A DNA stretch of 64,000 nucleotides from Nitrosomonas ureae (GTDB lineage Bacteria; Pseudomonadota; Gammaproteobacteria; Burkholderiales; Nitrosomonadaceae), in contig NZ_LT907782.1 of NCBI RefSeq assembly GCF_900206265.1, positions 930,001 to 994,000 of the forward strand, read 5' to 3'. Both the position numbers and the translations under genes were made by a program. Each line of letters opens with the position of its first letter. The stretch's first letter is position 1. Shown here one piece after another: positions 42,698-53,315 of this stretch. The notes under the pieces were generated by a model. It was not told where the DNA came from, did no database searches, and worked only from the letters and a program-made list of their open reading frames with translations.

Positions 42698-43263
42698 CCT
42701 TCGCAATACTTTTATTACTCATTCCCAGTCTCATTTATGCCAATAATCCGGGTTATGAACAGCTCGCCGCCAGTACACAAACAATCATTCTGCATGAAAC
42801 AAGTGATCAGGCCGCCTCATACATAGAGTATGCAGCCATTGCAGATAATGTTACCTGGCTCATCAGCATGAGCCATCGTTTAGAAAAATACATACCTGAT
42901 CTAATCGAACGAGAGGATTTTCTAAGAACGGTTTATTATGAAGCAACGCGAGCAGGACTGGATCCTCAACTGGTGCTAAGCGTCATTCAAGTTGAAAGTG
43001 GTTTTAAAAAATATGCCGTTTCTCATGCAGGCGCGCGCGGCTATATGCAAATCATGCCATTCTGGGTAGGTGTCATCGGTCATCAGGATCACAATCTCTT
43101 TCACTTGCGCATGAATTTGCGTTATGGATGCACCATTCTTCGGCATTACCTAGATAAGGAAAATGGGGATTATTTCCGTGCGCTCGGAAGATATAACGGT
43201 AGCTTGGGGGAAGCTTTTTATCCACAACTTGTATTCAATAAATGGCGAACCACCTGGCGCTAA
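42685..43263 (+). CDS. lytic transglycosylase, SLT domain
   Basis: Exported peptidoglycan-cleaving enzyme of 192 aa. The signal peptide ends near LIYANNP (residue 20). The SLT domain (about 85-190) has catalytic Glu104 in [14 protein letters not shown], then [10 protein letters not shown] and [13 protein letters not shown]. It overlaps proS by 13 bp, a frequent pairing in betaproteobacteria. Convergent with the thioredoxin gene; no terminator is obvious in the 83-bp gap. Confidence 0.9.
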   Translation: MHRLTFAILLLLIPSLIYANNPGYEQLAASTQTIILHETSDQAASYIEYAAIADNVTWLISMSHRLEKYIPDLIEREDFLRTVYYEATRAGLDPQLVLSVIQVESGFKKYAVSHAGARGYMQIMPFWVGVIGHQDHNLFHLRMNLRYGCTILRHYLDKENGDYFRALGRYNGSLGEAFYPQLVFNKWRTTWR

Positions 43264-43346
43264 GCATCATTACAATGAGATAAGCTTATAATCAATAAAA
43301 TAATAACAATAAGAAACAGCTCCTACAAAGTCAGTACGGGTAAGTA

Positions 43347-43811
43347 TTATTTCTTTTCCATTGATTTTGACTCAATAAATTTTTCGATACTCTCACGTGA
43401 AATAATGCCTAGCTGCCGTGCAGCTGGATTACCATCAGGATCGTAAAAATACGTGCTGGGCAATAATGAAATCTCATCTAATTGCGAAGCAATTTTACGA
43501 TCGCCTAATACGATAGGATAGTTGATTGATAGAGAACGCACAAAACTCATAATTTCTTGTGGATCACTATAATCCATCGCAACGCCAATAATCATAATAT
43601 CTTTACGATCTTGATACAGAGAAATCAAGTCAGGAATTTCTTTAAGACACGGAGCGCACCAAGTCGCCCAGAAATTAATCAATACCCAGCGTCCCTTATA
43701 ATCCTCAAGGTTATGAAGCTCACCTGTGGCATCTTTAAATTGAAATGCCTGCACTTGAAAGCTTAGCAATAAAACTATTTTTAAAATCAATAGGCTGAAT
43801 TTATTTCTCAT
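43347..43811 (-). CDS. TlpA-like periplasmic thioredoxin
   Basis: 154-aa thiol-disulfide oxidoreductase with an N-terminal export signal (residues 1-22) and a redox-active WCAPC (Cys52, Cys55) in WATWCAPCLKEIP. The cis-Pro is in LLPSTYFYDPDG. The AhpC/TSA-like TlpA/ResA fold suggests reduction of apocytochromes or other periplasmic thiols (family knowledge). It follows leuA by 39 bp and may be read through from it. Confidence 0.87.
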   Translation of the reverse strand: MRNKFSLLILKIVLLLSFQVQAFQFKDATGELHNLEDYKGRWVLINFWATWCAPCLKEIPDLISLYQDRKDIMIIGVAMDYSDPQEIMSFVRSLSINYPIVLGDRKIASQLDEISLLPSTYFYDPDGNPAARQLGIISRESIEKFIESKSMEKK

Positions 43812-43850
43812 CGCATCAAGACAATAAATTTATAAATAACTTAAGTGTAA

Positions 43851-45383
43851 CTACACCTGTGGATGTGCCCGTTCCAGTTTACTGCATAGCTTATTTAATG
43901 CGCTCAGATATGCTTTTGCAGAAGCCACGACAATATCTGTATCCGCACCATGCCCATTAACAATACGATCAGATTTTTGTAATCGTACGGTTACTTCGCC
44001 TTGCGCATCAGTACCACTGGTGATATTGTTCACGGAATATAGTTGCAGCTTCGCCTCGCTCAAAAGCAATTTTTCAATCGCACGGAAAGTGGCATCTACG
44101 GGACCACTCCCTTCAGAATCAGCGCTCATCTCATTCCCGTTATCCGAAATCACCACACGTGCATAAGGGATCTCACCCGTTTCGCTATGCACAATCAACG
44201 AGATTAGCCGGAAACATTCATGCAATACTAACTCTTCATCCGATACCAATGCATGAAGATCTTCATCGAATATCTCATGTTTTTTATCGGCCAATTCCTT
44301 AAATCGCATGAAAGTATTGTTAAGCATCTCTTCGGATTCTAGCTCGATACCAAGTTCCATTAGGCGATTCCGAAAAGCATTACGCCCCGAATGCTTTCCC
44401 AGCAATAATTTGTTTGCACCCCAACCCACATCTTCTGCACGCATGATTTCATATGTCTCGCGGTGTTTCAATACGCCATCTTGATGAATACCCGACTCAT
44501 GTGCAAAAGCATTCGCACCGACTATCGCTTTATTGGGTTGGACTGGAAAGCCGGTGATACCCGAAACCAGTTTACTTGCCGAAACAATATGTGTTGTATC
44601 AATTCTTGTATCACAAGGAAAATAATCCTGTCGGGTACGAACAGCCATCACGATTTCTTCCAATGCAGCATTCCCCGCTCTTTCCCCCAAGCCATTGATG
44701 GTACATTCAACTTGCCGTGCGCCATTCATCACTGCAGTCAATGAATTAGCCACAGCCAGTCCTAAATCATTGTGGCAATGAACCGAGAAAATTGCCTTAT
44801 CCGAATTCGGAACGCGCTCACGTAAATTCCGAATAAGCGTCCCGAACTGATCCGGCATGGTATAGCCAACTGTATCAGGAATATTAACCGTGGTTGCGCC
44901 CGCATCGATCACAGCTTCAAGTACCCGGCACAAAAAATCCAATTCTGATCGACCCGCATCCTCTGGGGAAAACTCAATATTATCAGTGTATTGACGCGCC
45001 CAATTCACTGCCTTAACGGCTTGTGTTATTACCTGATCAGGTGACATTCGCAACTTTCTTTTCATATGAACCGGCGATGTAGCAATGAAAGTATGAATAC
45101 GCGCTGATTGCGCGCCTTTTAACGCTTCACCCGCACGCTGAATATCAGTTTCAATCGCACGCGCTAACCCACACACCATGCTATCCTTGACTGAGTCAGC
45201 AACTGCCTTCACAGCCTCAAAATCTCCATTTGATGCTGCCGGAAAGCCCGCCTCGATAACATCCACCCCCATGCGCTCCAGTTGCCAAGCAATACGCACC
45301 TTTTCTTCCTTAGTCATGGATGCACCCGGACTTTGCTCACCATCACGCAACGTTGTGTCAAAAATAATTAAATGCTCTTGCAT
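43851..45383 (-). CDS. leuA: 2-isopropylmalate synthase
   Basis: First step of leucine synthesis (2-oxoisovalerate + acetyl-CoA), 510 aa. The HMGL catalytic motifs [16 protein letters not shown] and [14 protein letters not shown] and the C-terminal allosteric LeuA domain (from about 395) are present. The ATG at 45383 follows GGAG; an in-frame GTG four codons earlier overlaps that site. The preceding leader suggests attenuation by leucine supply. Confidence 0.96.
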   Translation of the reverse strand: MQEHLIIFDTTLRDGEQSPGASMTKEEKVRIAWQLERMGVDVIEAGFPAASNGDFEAVKAVADSVKDSMVCGLARAIETDIQRAGEALKGAQSARIHTFIATSPVHMKRKLRMSPDQVITQAVKAVNWARQYTDNIEFSPEDAGRSELDFLCRVLEAVIDAGATTVNIPDTVGYTMPDQFGTLIRNLRERVPNSDKAIFSVHCHNDLGLAVANSLTAVMNGARQVECTINGLGERAGNAALEEIVMAVRTRQDYFPCDTRIDTTHIVSASKLVSGITGFPVQPNKAIVGANAFAHESGIHQDGVLKHRETYEIMRAEDVGWGANKLLLGKHSGRNAFRNRLMELGIELESEEMLNNTFMRFKELADKKHEIFDEDLHALVSDEELVLHECFRLISLIVHSETGEIPYARVVISDNGNEMSADSEGSGPVDATFRAIEKLLLSEAKLQLYSVNNITSGTDAQGEVTVRLQKSDRIVNGHGADTDIVVASAKAYLSALNKLCSKLERAHPQV

Positions 45384-45419
45384 TATGCTCTCCACATGAA
45401 GAAGAAACCTTAAAGTAAG

Positions 45420-45444
45420 ATAAAATTCGCTACTCGAATTTTAT
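45420..45444 (-). promoter_or_regulatory. hairpin in the leuA leader
   Basis: A perfect 10-bp A/T-rich inverted repeat (45420-45429/45435-45444) with a 5-nt loop lies between the putative leader peptide and leuA. The run after it is only moderately U-rich (CTTACTTT), so it is at best a weak terminator or antiterminator arm. Confidence 0.4.
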
Positions 45445-45474
45445 AGGGAAGAAAGAAAATTAGGGAGAGAAAAT

Positions 45475-45567
45475 TTAGCGCGCAAAGCGCAACAACAGAC
45501 ACGCACGTGCCTTTATTGAAACTGCAGACAGGGAGAAAAAATATTTATCTTTCTTTTCAGACATCAT
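45475..45567 (-). CDS. putative leucine-rich leader peptide of leuA
   Basis: A 30-codon frame beginning MMSEKKDKYFF and ending CLLLRFAR-stop, 91 bp upstream of leuA. Three consecutive Leu codons (CTG TTG TTG) near the end resemble amino-acid-sensing leader peptides. Its ATG lies at the predicted transcription start, with no ribosome-binding site upstream, so it would be leaderless. The frame is also open upstream into pssA (to 45699), but that extension is antisense-like noise in another frame. Low-to-moderate confidence that it is translated. Confidence 0.45.
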   Translation of the reverse strand: MMSEKKDKYFFSLSAVSIKARACLLLRFAR

Positions 45568-45574
45568 GATGGGA

Positions 45575-45603
45575 AATATAATTAGTTTTTCCTTCGAATG
45601 CAA
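45575..45603 (-). promoter_or_regulatory. candidate leuA leader promoter
   Basis: TTGCAT (45598-45603) and TATATT (45575-45580) on the minus strand are exactly 17 nt apart. The start would be around 45567-45569, at the first ATG of the leader peptide. It lies just past the pssA stop region, giving leuA its own control within the ilv-psd-pssA-leuA block. Confidence 0.5.
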
Positions 45604-45613
45604 GGGGCAAACT

Positions 45614-46387
45614 TTAGGAATTAATTGTTTCACTACTTCTTTTGCTTCGACCAAACCGCCATAATTTAATAAAATATCCCGAAAACGCATATGCTGCAAA
45701 TAAAAAAAACAAAACCAAAGGTGGATGACTAGGTATCAATACAAAGAAAAACAAAACCAATAATAATACTGTAAAGAAGGGGACTCTTCGACGTAGATTT
45801 ATCTCTTTCCCGCTATAATACGGGATGTTACTTACCATAGTAAATGCAGCAAACAGTGTAACGATACTTGCCAGCCATTTAACATCACTTCCTTGTATCT
45901 GAAAATTAATCGTCACCCAAACAAGCCCCGCTATCAGCGCAGCAGCAGCGGGACTGGGCAAACCCTGGAAGAAACGTTTATCAACCACTTCGATATTAGT
46001 ATTGAATCGCGCAAGCCGTAAAGCTGCGCATGCACAGTATATAAACGCAACGATCCAACCCCACTGATCCATTTCTTTCAAGGCCCATTCATATACTATC
46101 AATGCAGGCGCAACACCAAATGAAACCATATCCGACATACTATCGTATTCGGCACCGAACTCACTTTGAGTTCCAGTAAGGCGCGCCACTCGACCATCGA
46201 GTCCGTCAAGAACCATCGCAATAAAGACAGCAATTGCCGAATACTCAAAATTCCCATTCATTGCTTGCACAATGGCATAAAATCCAGCAAACAGTGCGGC
46301 CGTCGTGAATAAATTCGGTAACAGATAAATACCACGCCTGCGCAATCTAGACTTGAGTACAGTGCGTTCTGATATGGAATCGGGCAT
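45614..46387 (-). CDS. pssA: CDP-diacylglycerol-serine O-phosphatidyltransferase
   Basis: Makes phosphatidylserine in the inner membrane, 257 aa, type II (integral membrane) form. The CDP-alcohol phosphotransferase motif DG(x)2AR(x)8G(x)3D(x)3D is in LDGLDGRVARLTGTQSEFGA and the following EYDSMSD. Around seven membrane helices are present. It precedes leuA and follows psd, whose product uses its substrate. Confidence 0.95.
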   Translation of the reverse strand: MPDSISERTVLKSRLRRRGIYLLPNLFTTAALFAGFYAIVQAMNGNFEYSAIAVFIAMVLDGLDGRVARLTGTQSEFGAEYDSMSDMVSFGVAPALIVYEWALKEMDQWGWIVAFIYCACAALRLARFNTNIEVVDKRFFQGLPSPAAAALIAGLVWVTINFQIQGSDVKWLASIVTLFAAFTMVSNIPYYSGKEINLRRRVPFFTVLLLVLFFFVLIPSHPPLVLFFLFAAYAFSGYFIKLWRFGRSKRSSETINS

Positions 46388-46540
46388 TATTAGTTAATGA
46401 AAGAAAATGCAGATAGTAATAAGAGCGGCAATGGATCATTGATTCAAATACACCGTTGAGAAACAACATAACAAGGGCCTTTGACAATAAAATTCTACTA
46501 GAAAGTAAAAAGAATCCACTTATTAACTTACCATTCTGAC

Positions 46541-47191
46541 TTATTCTTCTCGAAACTCAGCCAGAATTGTCAATGTTGCTGACACTTTATCGCCTATGTT
46601 GACATTAATTTTAGTATTCACCGGTAAATATACATCCACTCTCGAGCCAAAACGTATAAACCCAAAACGTTGCCCACGCGTCATATGATCTCCCGGGGAT
46701 ACTTGACAAAGAATCCGTTTCGCAATGAGTCCAGCTACCTGAACACAAGTCACATCGGCACCATTATCAGCTTTAATCCATAATGCATTGCGCTCATTCT
46801 CCAATGATGCTTTGGGTAAATCCGCATTTACGAATTTACCCGGGAAATACCATTTATCACGTATTTCACCATCAATAGGGCTGCGATTGGAATGCACATT
46901 AAATACATTCATAAATACGCTGATTTTGACAGCTTCCCGCTCCAAATAAGGATCCTGAGTTTTCTCAACTGCAACAATTCTACCATCCGCCGGCGCCAAT
47001 ATGGCATTACGGTTAGATGGCACTTCCCTCGGTGGATCGCGAAAAAACTGCAAAACGAAAAAAGCAATCACCCAAAAGGGGATTGACCAGAGCCAACCAA
47101 CCAGGAACACTGCGCCAAACGCAGCAGAAAATGCAATCGCGATATGCAACCAGCCTTCGCGAGCAATAATAGGATGAGGATAATAAGCCAT
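46541..47191 (-). CDS. psd: phosphatidylserine decarboxylase proenzyme
   Basis: Converts phosphatidylserine to phosphatidylethanolamine, 216 aa, short (PSD-B-like) class. Self-cleavage at Gly182-Ser183 in [11 protein letters not shown] makes the pyruvoyl group. Two N-terminal membrane helices (about 13-33, 34-50) anchor it. Adjacent to pssA, giving a complete PE branch. Confidence 0.95.
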   Translation of the reverse strand: MAYYPHPIIAREGWLHIAIAFSAAFGAVFLVGWLWSIPFWVIAFFVLQFFRDPPREVPSNRNAILAPADGRIVAVEKTQDPYLEREAVKISVFMNVFNVHSNRSPIDGEIRDKWYFPGKFVNADLPKASLENERNALWIKADNGADVTCVQVAGLIAKRILCQVSPGDHMTRGQRFGFIRFGSRVDVYLPVNTKINVNIGDKVSATLTILAEFREE

Positions 47192-47254
47192 AAATAAATT
47201 ACTACAATAGCTCCGTAAATAAAAAAACCAGAATTCTAATAATGAAATTATTAG

Positions 47255-48325
<1,071 letters not shown>

Positions 48326-48386
48326 TTAATGAATTGAATACTCTGGATTACTAACCTTGAGATCCGCGCAAATTGGCAATTGCGGA

Positions 48387-48878
48387 TTATACCTTTAAAA
48401 TCCATTCTCCGCGCCCTATACCGGAAGCACCGGTTCGCACGGTTTCGAGTACTGCACTGGATTCAATAGCTTCAAGAAATGCATCCAATTTCTCGCTGGT
48501 GCCAGTTAGTTCAATAGTATAAGATCTATCCGTAACATCGATAATAGAGCCACGAAAAATTTCAGCTAACCGTTTAATCTCTTCACGTTCCGCATCAACT
48601 GCACGCACTTTCACCAGCATCAGCTCGCGCTCGATATGATTTCCATCACTCAAATCTATAATTTTTACCACTTCGATCAGTTTATTCAATTGCTTGGTCA
48701 CTTGCTCCACGACTTCATCCGATCCAACGGTTACGAGGGTCATTCGTGATAAAGTTGGATCTTCAGTGGGTGCAACTGAAAGCGATTCAATATTATAGCC
48801 ACGCGCTGAAAACAGACCTGCTACACGAGACAAAGCGCCCGCCTCGTTTTCCATCAATAATGAAATAATATGTCGCAT
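48387..48878 (-). CDS. ilvN: acetolactate synthase small (regulatory) subunit
   Basis: 163 aa with an N-terminal ACT domain (MRHIISLLMENEAGALSRVAGLFSARG) that senses valine, and the ALS_ss C-terminal domain. Activates IlvB and confers feedback inhibition in the family. Lies 7 bp after ilvB. The name ilvH is also used for this subunit. Confidence 0.95.
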   Translation of the reverse strand: MRHIISLLMENEAGALSRVAGLFSARGYNIESLSVAPTEDPTLSRMTLVTVGSDEVVEQVTKQLNKLIEVVKIIDLSDGNHIERELMLVKVRAVDAEREEIKRLAEIFRGSIIDVTDRSYTIELTGTSEKLDAFLEAIESSAVLETVRTGASGIGRGEWILKV

Positions 48879-48885
48879 TTATTTT

Positions 48886-50589
48886 CTATACCAGAATCAT
48901 TTCAGAGAGCCCCTTACCACCTGGCACCATGGGAAAAACATTTTCAGATTGATCCGTAATAAAATCCATAAACACTAACTGATCTTTAAGCTTAAATGAC
49001 TCTTTCAAAGCATCTCCGACATCTTCCGGTTTTTCGATTTTCATTCCGATATGTCCATAACTTTCAGCCAGTTTTATAAAATCAGGCAACGCATTCATGT
49101 ACGATTCTGCATATCGATTCCCGTGAAAAAATTCTTGCCACTGCCTGACCATTCCCATGTAACGATTATTCAGATTGATAATTTTCAGCGGCAATTTATA
49201 TTGCTTGCAGGTCGATAACTCCTGAATGCACATCTGGATACTCGCTTCGCCGGTAACACAAGCTACTTTCCCATTCGGATTTGCCAATTGCACCCCCATT
49301 GCGGCAGGCATGCCAAATCCCATCGTACCCAGTCCACCGGAATTGATCCAACGTCGAGGTTTGTCAAATTTATAAAACTGCGCTGCCCACATTTGGTGCT
49401 GGCCGACATCTGAGGTTATAAATGCATCGCCTTTGGTAATCTCGAATAATTTCTCAATCACCATTTGTGGCTTGATAATCTTGCTCTTGCGATCAAATTT
49501 CAAGCAATCCCGCTCACGCCATAAATCAATCTGTTTCCACCATTCCTTCAGCGCAACATGATCCGGTTTATCTTTCTCAGTTTTAAGTAGCTTGATTAAT
49601 TCCTTGAGCACATCCAAAACATCGCCAACAATGGGTATATCTACTCTTACGCGTTTTGAAATTGATGATGGATCAATATCAATATGAATAATTTTCCTGT
49701 TTTCGTTAAAAAAGTGCTTGGGATTACCAATGACGCGATCATCAAATCGCGCACCCACAGCTATCAGGACATCACAATATTGCATCGCCATGTTCGCTTC
49801 ATAGGTACCATGCATCCCTAGCATACCCAATGATTGCTTATCAGTTGCAGGATATCCTCCCAATCCCATCAGCGTATTGGTACAAGGAAAATTCAGCATT
49901 TGCGTCATCTCGGTCAATTGCGGCGCAGCATCACTTAATATTACCCCGCCACCCGCATAAACCACTGGACGCTTGGCACTGAGAATCAGTTCGACAGCTT
50001 TTTTAATCTGCTTGGCATGCCCTTTCGTTACAGGATTATAAGAACGCATTGATACTTTGTCAGGATATACAAATTTGGTCTTTTGCTGCGAAACATCCTT
50101 CGGAATATCCACCAATACGGGGCCCGGACGACCTGTCGATGCAATGTAAAACGCTTTCTTAATCGTATGCGCCAGCTCTGTGATATCTTTCACCAGAAAA
50201 TTATGTTTGACACAAGGCCGTGTAATCCCAACAGTATCCACTTCCTGAAACGCATCCAAACCAATAGCGTTAGTCGGTACCTGACCGCTGATTACTACCA
50301 TCGGTATCGAATCCATATAGGCCGTGGCAATACCAGTCACTGCATTGGTTACACCGGGGCCGGAAGTCACCAGCGCAACCCCCACTTTATTGCTGGAACG
50401 TGCATAACCATCCGCCGCATGTATCGCTGCCTGCTCGTGGCGCACCAAAATATGCCGCACCTTATCCTGTTTAAACAATTCATCATAAATAAATAATACA
50501 GCCCCGCCAGGATAACCGAAAATACACTTTACACCCTCTTCCTGCAAACACCGTATGGTAATTTCAGCACCGGTCAATTCCGCACTCAT
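48886..50589 (-). CDS. ilvB: acetolactate synthase large (catalytic) subunit
   Basis: ThDP-dependent enzyme of 567 aa that makes acetolactate or acetohydroxybutyrate. The catalytic Glu is in VRHEQAAIHAADGYARS, and the ThDP/Mg region is GEASIQMCIQELSTCKQYKLPLKIINLNN; the usual GDGSF/GDxSF motif here reads GEASIQM, so Asp is replaced by Glu. First gene of the ilvBNC block; 69 bp separates it from tldD. Confidence 0.95.
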   Translation of the reverse strand: MSAELTGAEITIRCLQEEGVKCIFGYPGGAVLFIYDELFKQDKVRHILVRHEQAAIHAADGYARSSNKVGVALVTSGPGVTNAVTGIATAYMDSIPMVVISGQVPTNAIGLDAFQEVDTVGITRPCVKHNFLVKDITELAHTIKKAFYIASTGRPGPVLVDIPKDVSQQKTKFVYPDKVSMRSYNPVTKGHAKQIKKAVELILSAKRPVVYAGGGVILSDAAPQLTEMTQMLNFPCTNTLMGLGGYPATDKQSLGMLGMHGTYEANMAMQYCDVLIAVGARFDDRVIGNPKHFFNENRKIIHIDIDPSSISKRVRVDIPIVGDVLDVLKELIKLLKTEKDKPDHVALKEWWKQIDLWRERDCLKFDRKSKIIKPQMVIEKLFEITKGDAFITSDVGQHQMWAAQFYKFDKPRRWINSGGLGTMGFGMPAAMGVQLANPNGKVACVTGEASIQMCIQELSTCKQYKLPLKIINLNNRYMGMVRQWQEFFHGNRYAESYMNALPDFIKLAESYGHIGMKIEKPEDVGDALKESFKLKDQLVFMDFITDQSENVFPMVPGGKGLSEMILV

Positions 50590-50658
50590 GCTTTTTGCAT
50601 CCCACTGTTAATTCAACAAGTTAAAAATATTTCAACAGCAAAGTTTCATATCGTGCCG

Positions 50659-52134
50659 TCAAACACCTGTACCACCCACTGTCAGCCCATCAATCCGTAG
50701 TGTAGGCTGTCCAACGCCCACCGGAACGCTCTGGCCTTCTTTACCACAGGTCCCCACCCCTGGGTCCAATAGCATATCATTACCAATCATCGACACTCTC
50801 GTCAGTACGTCAGGTCCATTACCGATCAGAGTTGCCCCCTTAACCGGATAGGTAATTTTTCCGTCTTCGATCATATAAGCTTCCGCAGCGGAAAAAACAA
50901 ATTTTCCGCTGGTAATATCGACTTGTCCACCACCAAAATTGGCAGCATATAGACCGTGTTTCACTGAAGCTATTATTTCTGCCGGATCCTTGTCGCCATT
51001 AAGCATATACGTATTGGTCATACGTGGCATGGGGATATGTGCGAAAGATTCACGCCGACCATTGCCGGTCACCGGAGAATCCATCAATCGGGCATTCAAA
51101 CTATCCTGCAGATAGCCCTTAAGTATGCCATCCTCTATCAATACAGTACATTGGGTTGGATTACCCTCATCATCAATATTTAATGATCCTCGCCTGCGTG
51201 GAATTGTTCCATCATCGACTACCGTGACTCCGGGTGCTGCGACACGCTCACCAATTCGCCCTGAGAAAGCGGAACTACCCTTGCGATTAAAATCCCCTTC
51301 CAGGCCATGGCCAATTGCTTCGTGCAGCAATATCCCAGGCCAACCACTGCCCAAGACGACCGTCATGGTGCCGGCAGGCGCCGGACGGGCGTCAAGATTG
51401 ACGATTGCCTGATGCACAGCTTTTTGTGCATAGTCCTGCAAAATTTCATCGGTAAAATAAGCGTAATTGAAGCGCCCACCACCGCCAGCAACGCCTTGCT
51501 CACGACGACCATTTTCCTCGGCAATCACCTGCAAAGACAATCTGACCAGCGGTCTCACATCAGCGGCAAGCAATCCATCGCTTCGGGTTACCAATATAAC
51601 CTCATATTCACCGGCGAGCGATGCGACTACTTGAGTAACCCTGCGATCAAGCTGTCGCGTATAGCGTTCAATTTTTTCCAACAACGCTACTTTTTCCGCA
51701 TCCTTAAGACTTGCTATCGGATCGTCAGGCAAATACAACTGAGTTTGCCGATCCATTACGCCATTATGTTTTGCTATCTGCACGGAATGCATGGCACCCT
51801 GATCAGCAATGGCACGCGTTGCCTGCGCCGCCGAAATCAGTGCTGGCATACTGATATCATCGGAATAAGCAAAGCCGGTTTTTTCTCCGCTGATCGCACG
51901 AACTCCAACACCTTGTTCAATATTGAAGCTGCCTGACTTAACGATACCTTCTTCCAGCATCCAACCTTCCGAGCGGCTATATTGAAAGTATAAATCAGCA
52001 TAATCAATCTTATGCGTGAGTATTTGACCCAACACGCGCTGCAATCCTGCAGTATCAATATCATAGGGCGTCAATAAGCAACGATCTGCAATTGCAACAA
52101 ACTCTGTGGATTCTGTCATAGATTCAATGGTCAT
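50659..52134 (-). CDS. tldD: metalloprotease TldD
   Basis: 491 aa from the ATG at 52134 (GGA upstream), partner of TldE/PmbA in processing peptides such as microcins and antitoxins. The zinc site [11 protein letters not shown] is clear, with the C-terminal [20 protein letters not shown]. The frame is open upstream to 52287 but that part overlaps the nitrilase gene. Located next to a nitrilase-family gene, as often in betaproteobacteria. Confidence 0.94.
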   Translation of the reverse strand: MTIESMTESTEFVAIADRCLLTPYDIDTAGLQRVLGQILTHKIDYADLYFQYSRSEGWMLEEGIVKSGSFNIEQGVGVRAISGEKTGFAYSDDISMPALISAAQATRAIADQGAMHSVQIAKHNGVMDRQTQLYLPDDPIASLKDAEKVALLEKIERYTRQLDRRVTQVVASLAGEYEVILVTRSDGLLAADVRPLVRLSLQVIAEENGRREQGVAGGGGRFNYAYFTDEILQDYAQKAVHQAIVNLDARPAPAGTMTVVLGSGWPGILLHEAIGHGLEGDFNRKGSSAFSGRIGERVAAPGVTVVDDGTIPRRRGSLNIDDEGNPTQCTVLIEDGILKGYLQDSLNARLMDSPVTGNGRRESFAHIPMPRMTNTYMLNGDKDPAEIIASVKHGLYAANFGGGQVDITSGKFVFSAAEAYMIEDGKITYPVKGATLIGNGPDVLTRVSMIGNDMLLDPGVGTCGKEGQSVPVGVGQPTLRIDGLTVGGTGV

Positions 52135-52213
52135 TATATTCCGTTTATGTTGCTCAATAGAGCATGCGCCAGCCGAATAAGGCTGATTCAGTACACAAAG
52201 AAAGCACTTTAAT

Positions 52214-53044
52214 TTAACAAGGCTGTAAAGTTCGATGATCCAGCGCTGGCAAATTTGCCCGCAAACTGGTCTGGTAATCCGGATCAATTGTCGCCACTAC
52301 CGCTCCAGAACCACGTGGCAAACGTTCCATCACCACCCCCCAAGGATCAACGATCATGCTATCTCCATTGGTTTCACGTCCACTCACGTGATAACCTCCC
52401 TGCCCGGGCGCAATCACATAGGCCATATTTTCAACCGCCCGTGCACGCACCAATACTTCCCAATGCGCTTTTCCGGTAATTGCGGTAAACGCCGCAGGCG
52501 CAAGGATAATATCAACATTTCTCATAAGGCGAAACAGCTCCGGGAACCGCAAATCGTAGCATATCGATAGACCGATACGTCCAAAAGGCGACTCTACAGT
52601 CACCACTTTGTCTCCGGCTTTAATGGTTTTTTCCTCGGCATAATGTTCTTGCCCCAATTGCAACCCGAACAAATGAATCTTGTCGTAACGCGCAACCTGC
52701 TCTCCACTATCCGCATAAACCAGGCAGCTATTATAAACTTTGTCTGGATCCGGTGATGCCAATGGCACCGACCCCCCCACCAACCATATTCCCAAACGTT
52801 TTGCCGTATCACTGAGAAATTTCTGGATCTGCCCATCCCCTGGCTGCTCCCGAATCGCCAACTTATCCGTATCTTTCATCCCCATGATACAAAAATACTC
52901 GGGCAATACAACCAGTTTGGCCTGTTGTGAAACGGCATCCTCTATCAGACGCGCCGCTTCTTCCAAATTCGCGGTCACGCTTGGGCCCGAGGCCATTTGA
53001 ATCGCGGCCACACGGAACCCCTGGTGTTTCTCATTTTCCTTCAT
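52214..53044 (-). CDS. carbon-nitrogen hydrolase (Nit1-like amidase)
   Basis: 276-aa nitrilase-superfamily enzyme. The triad is Glu49 (LPEYF), Lys122 (YDKIHLF) and Cys162 ([10 protein letters not shown]). The closest type by wording is the Nit1/omega-amidase or deaminated-glutathione amidase group; the natural substrate is inference. Its ATG overlaps the stop of a small upstream frame as ATGA. tldD starts 79 bp downstream. Confidence 0.9.
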   Translation of the reverse strand: MKENEKHQGFRVAAIQMASGPSVTANLEEAARLIEDAVSQQAKLVVLPEYFCIMGMKDTDKLAIREQPGDGQIQKFLSDTAKRLGIWLVGGSVPLASPDPDKVYNSCLVYADSGEQVARYDKIHLFGLQLGQEHYAEEKTIKAGDKVVTVESPFGRIGLSICYDLRFPELFRLMRNVDIILAPAAFTAITGKAHWEVLVRARAVENMAYVIAPGQGGYHVSGRETNGDSMIVDPWGVVMERLPRGSGAVVATIDPDYQTSLRANLPALDHRTLQPC

Positions 53045-53202
53045 AGATCGTTGTTAAGCCATGTACTTTTCTGTGGTAAATCGCTTTGATTATTTGAATC
53101 CGCAGCAATATACGAAGTATCGGTAGATTGTGCTATTGGATTCTCGTTTTTATCAAGCACCTCTTCTTTTTCTTTTTTCTTAATTATTCCATATAAAATC
53201 AT
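53041..53202 (-). CDS. possible 53-aa protein coupled to the nitrilase gene
   Basis: An open frame of 53 codons from ATG at 53202 (MILYGIIKKKEKEEVLDKNE) to a TGA overlapping the nitrilase ATG by 4 bp. It is hydrophilic after a short hydrophobic start, with a Lys/Glu-rich segment and a Ser/Asn/Gln-rich tail. No clear ribosome-binding site and no family recognised. In related genomes a large yhdP-type gene often precedes this amidase; this could be a fragment or chance. The remaining gap to glnE (53203-53315) holds nothing obvious. Confidence 0.3.
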   Translation of the reverse strand: MILYGIIKKKEKEEVLDKNENPIAQSTDTSYIAADSNNQSDLPQKSTWLNNDL

Positions 53203-53315
53203 GGATTCATATTATTATGCAGAATTCTAGCATTTACTCTGACAACGTTGTATTTTGATTTTGCTTAACCTGGTATTAGCAGATTGGATCACAGTGAAGA
53301 ATTAACCGTTCAACA

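Noticed and set aside
45568-45699. Longer 74-aa ORF upstream of leuA overlapping pssA
   Set aside because: Its first 44 codons overlap the pssA C-terminus in another frame; only the last 30 codons are a plausible leader peptide.
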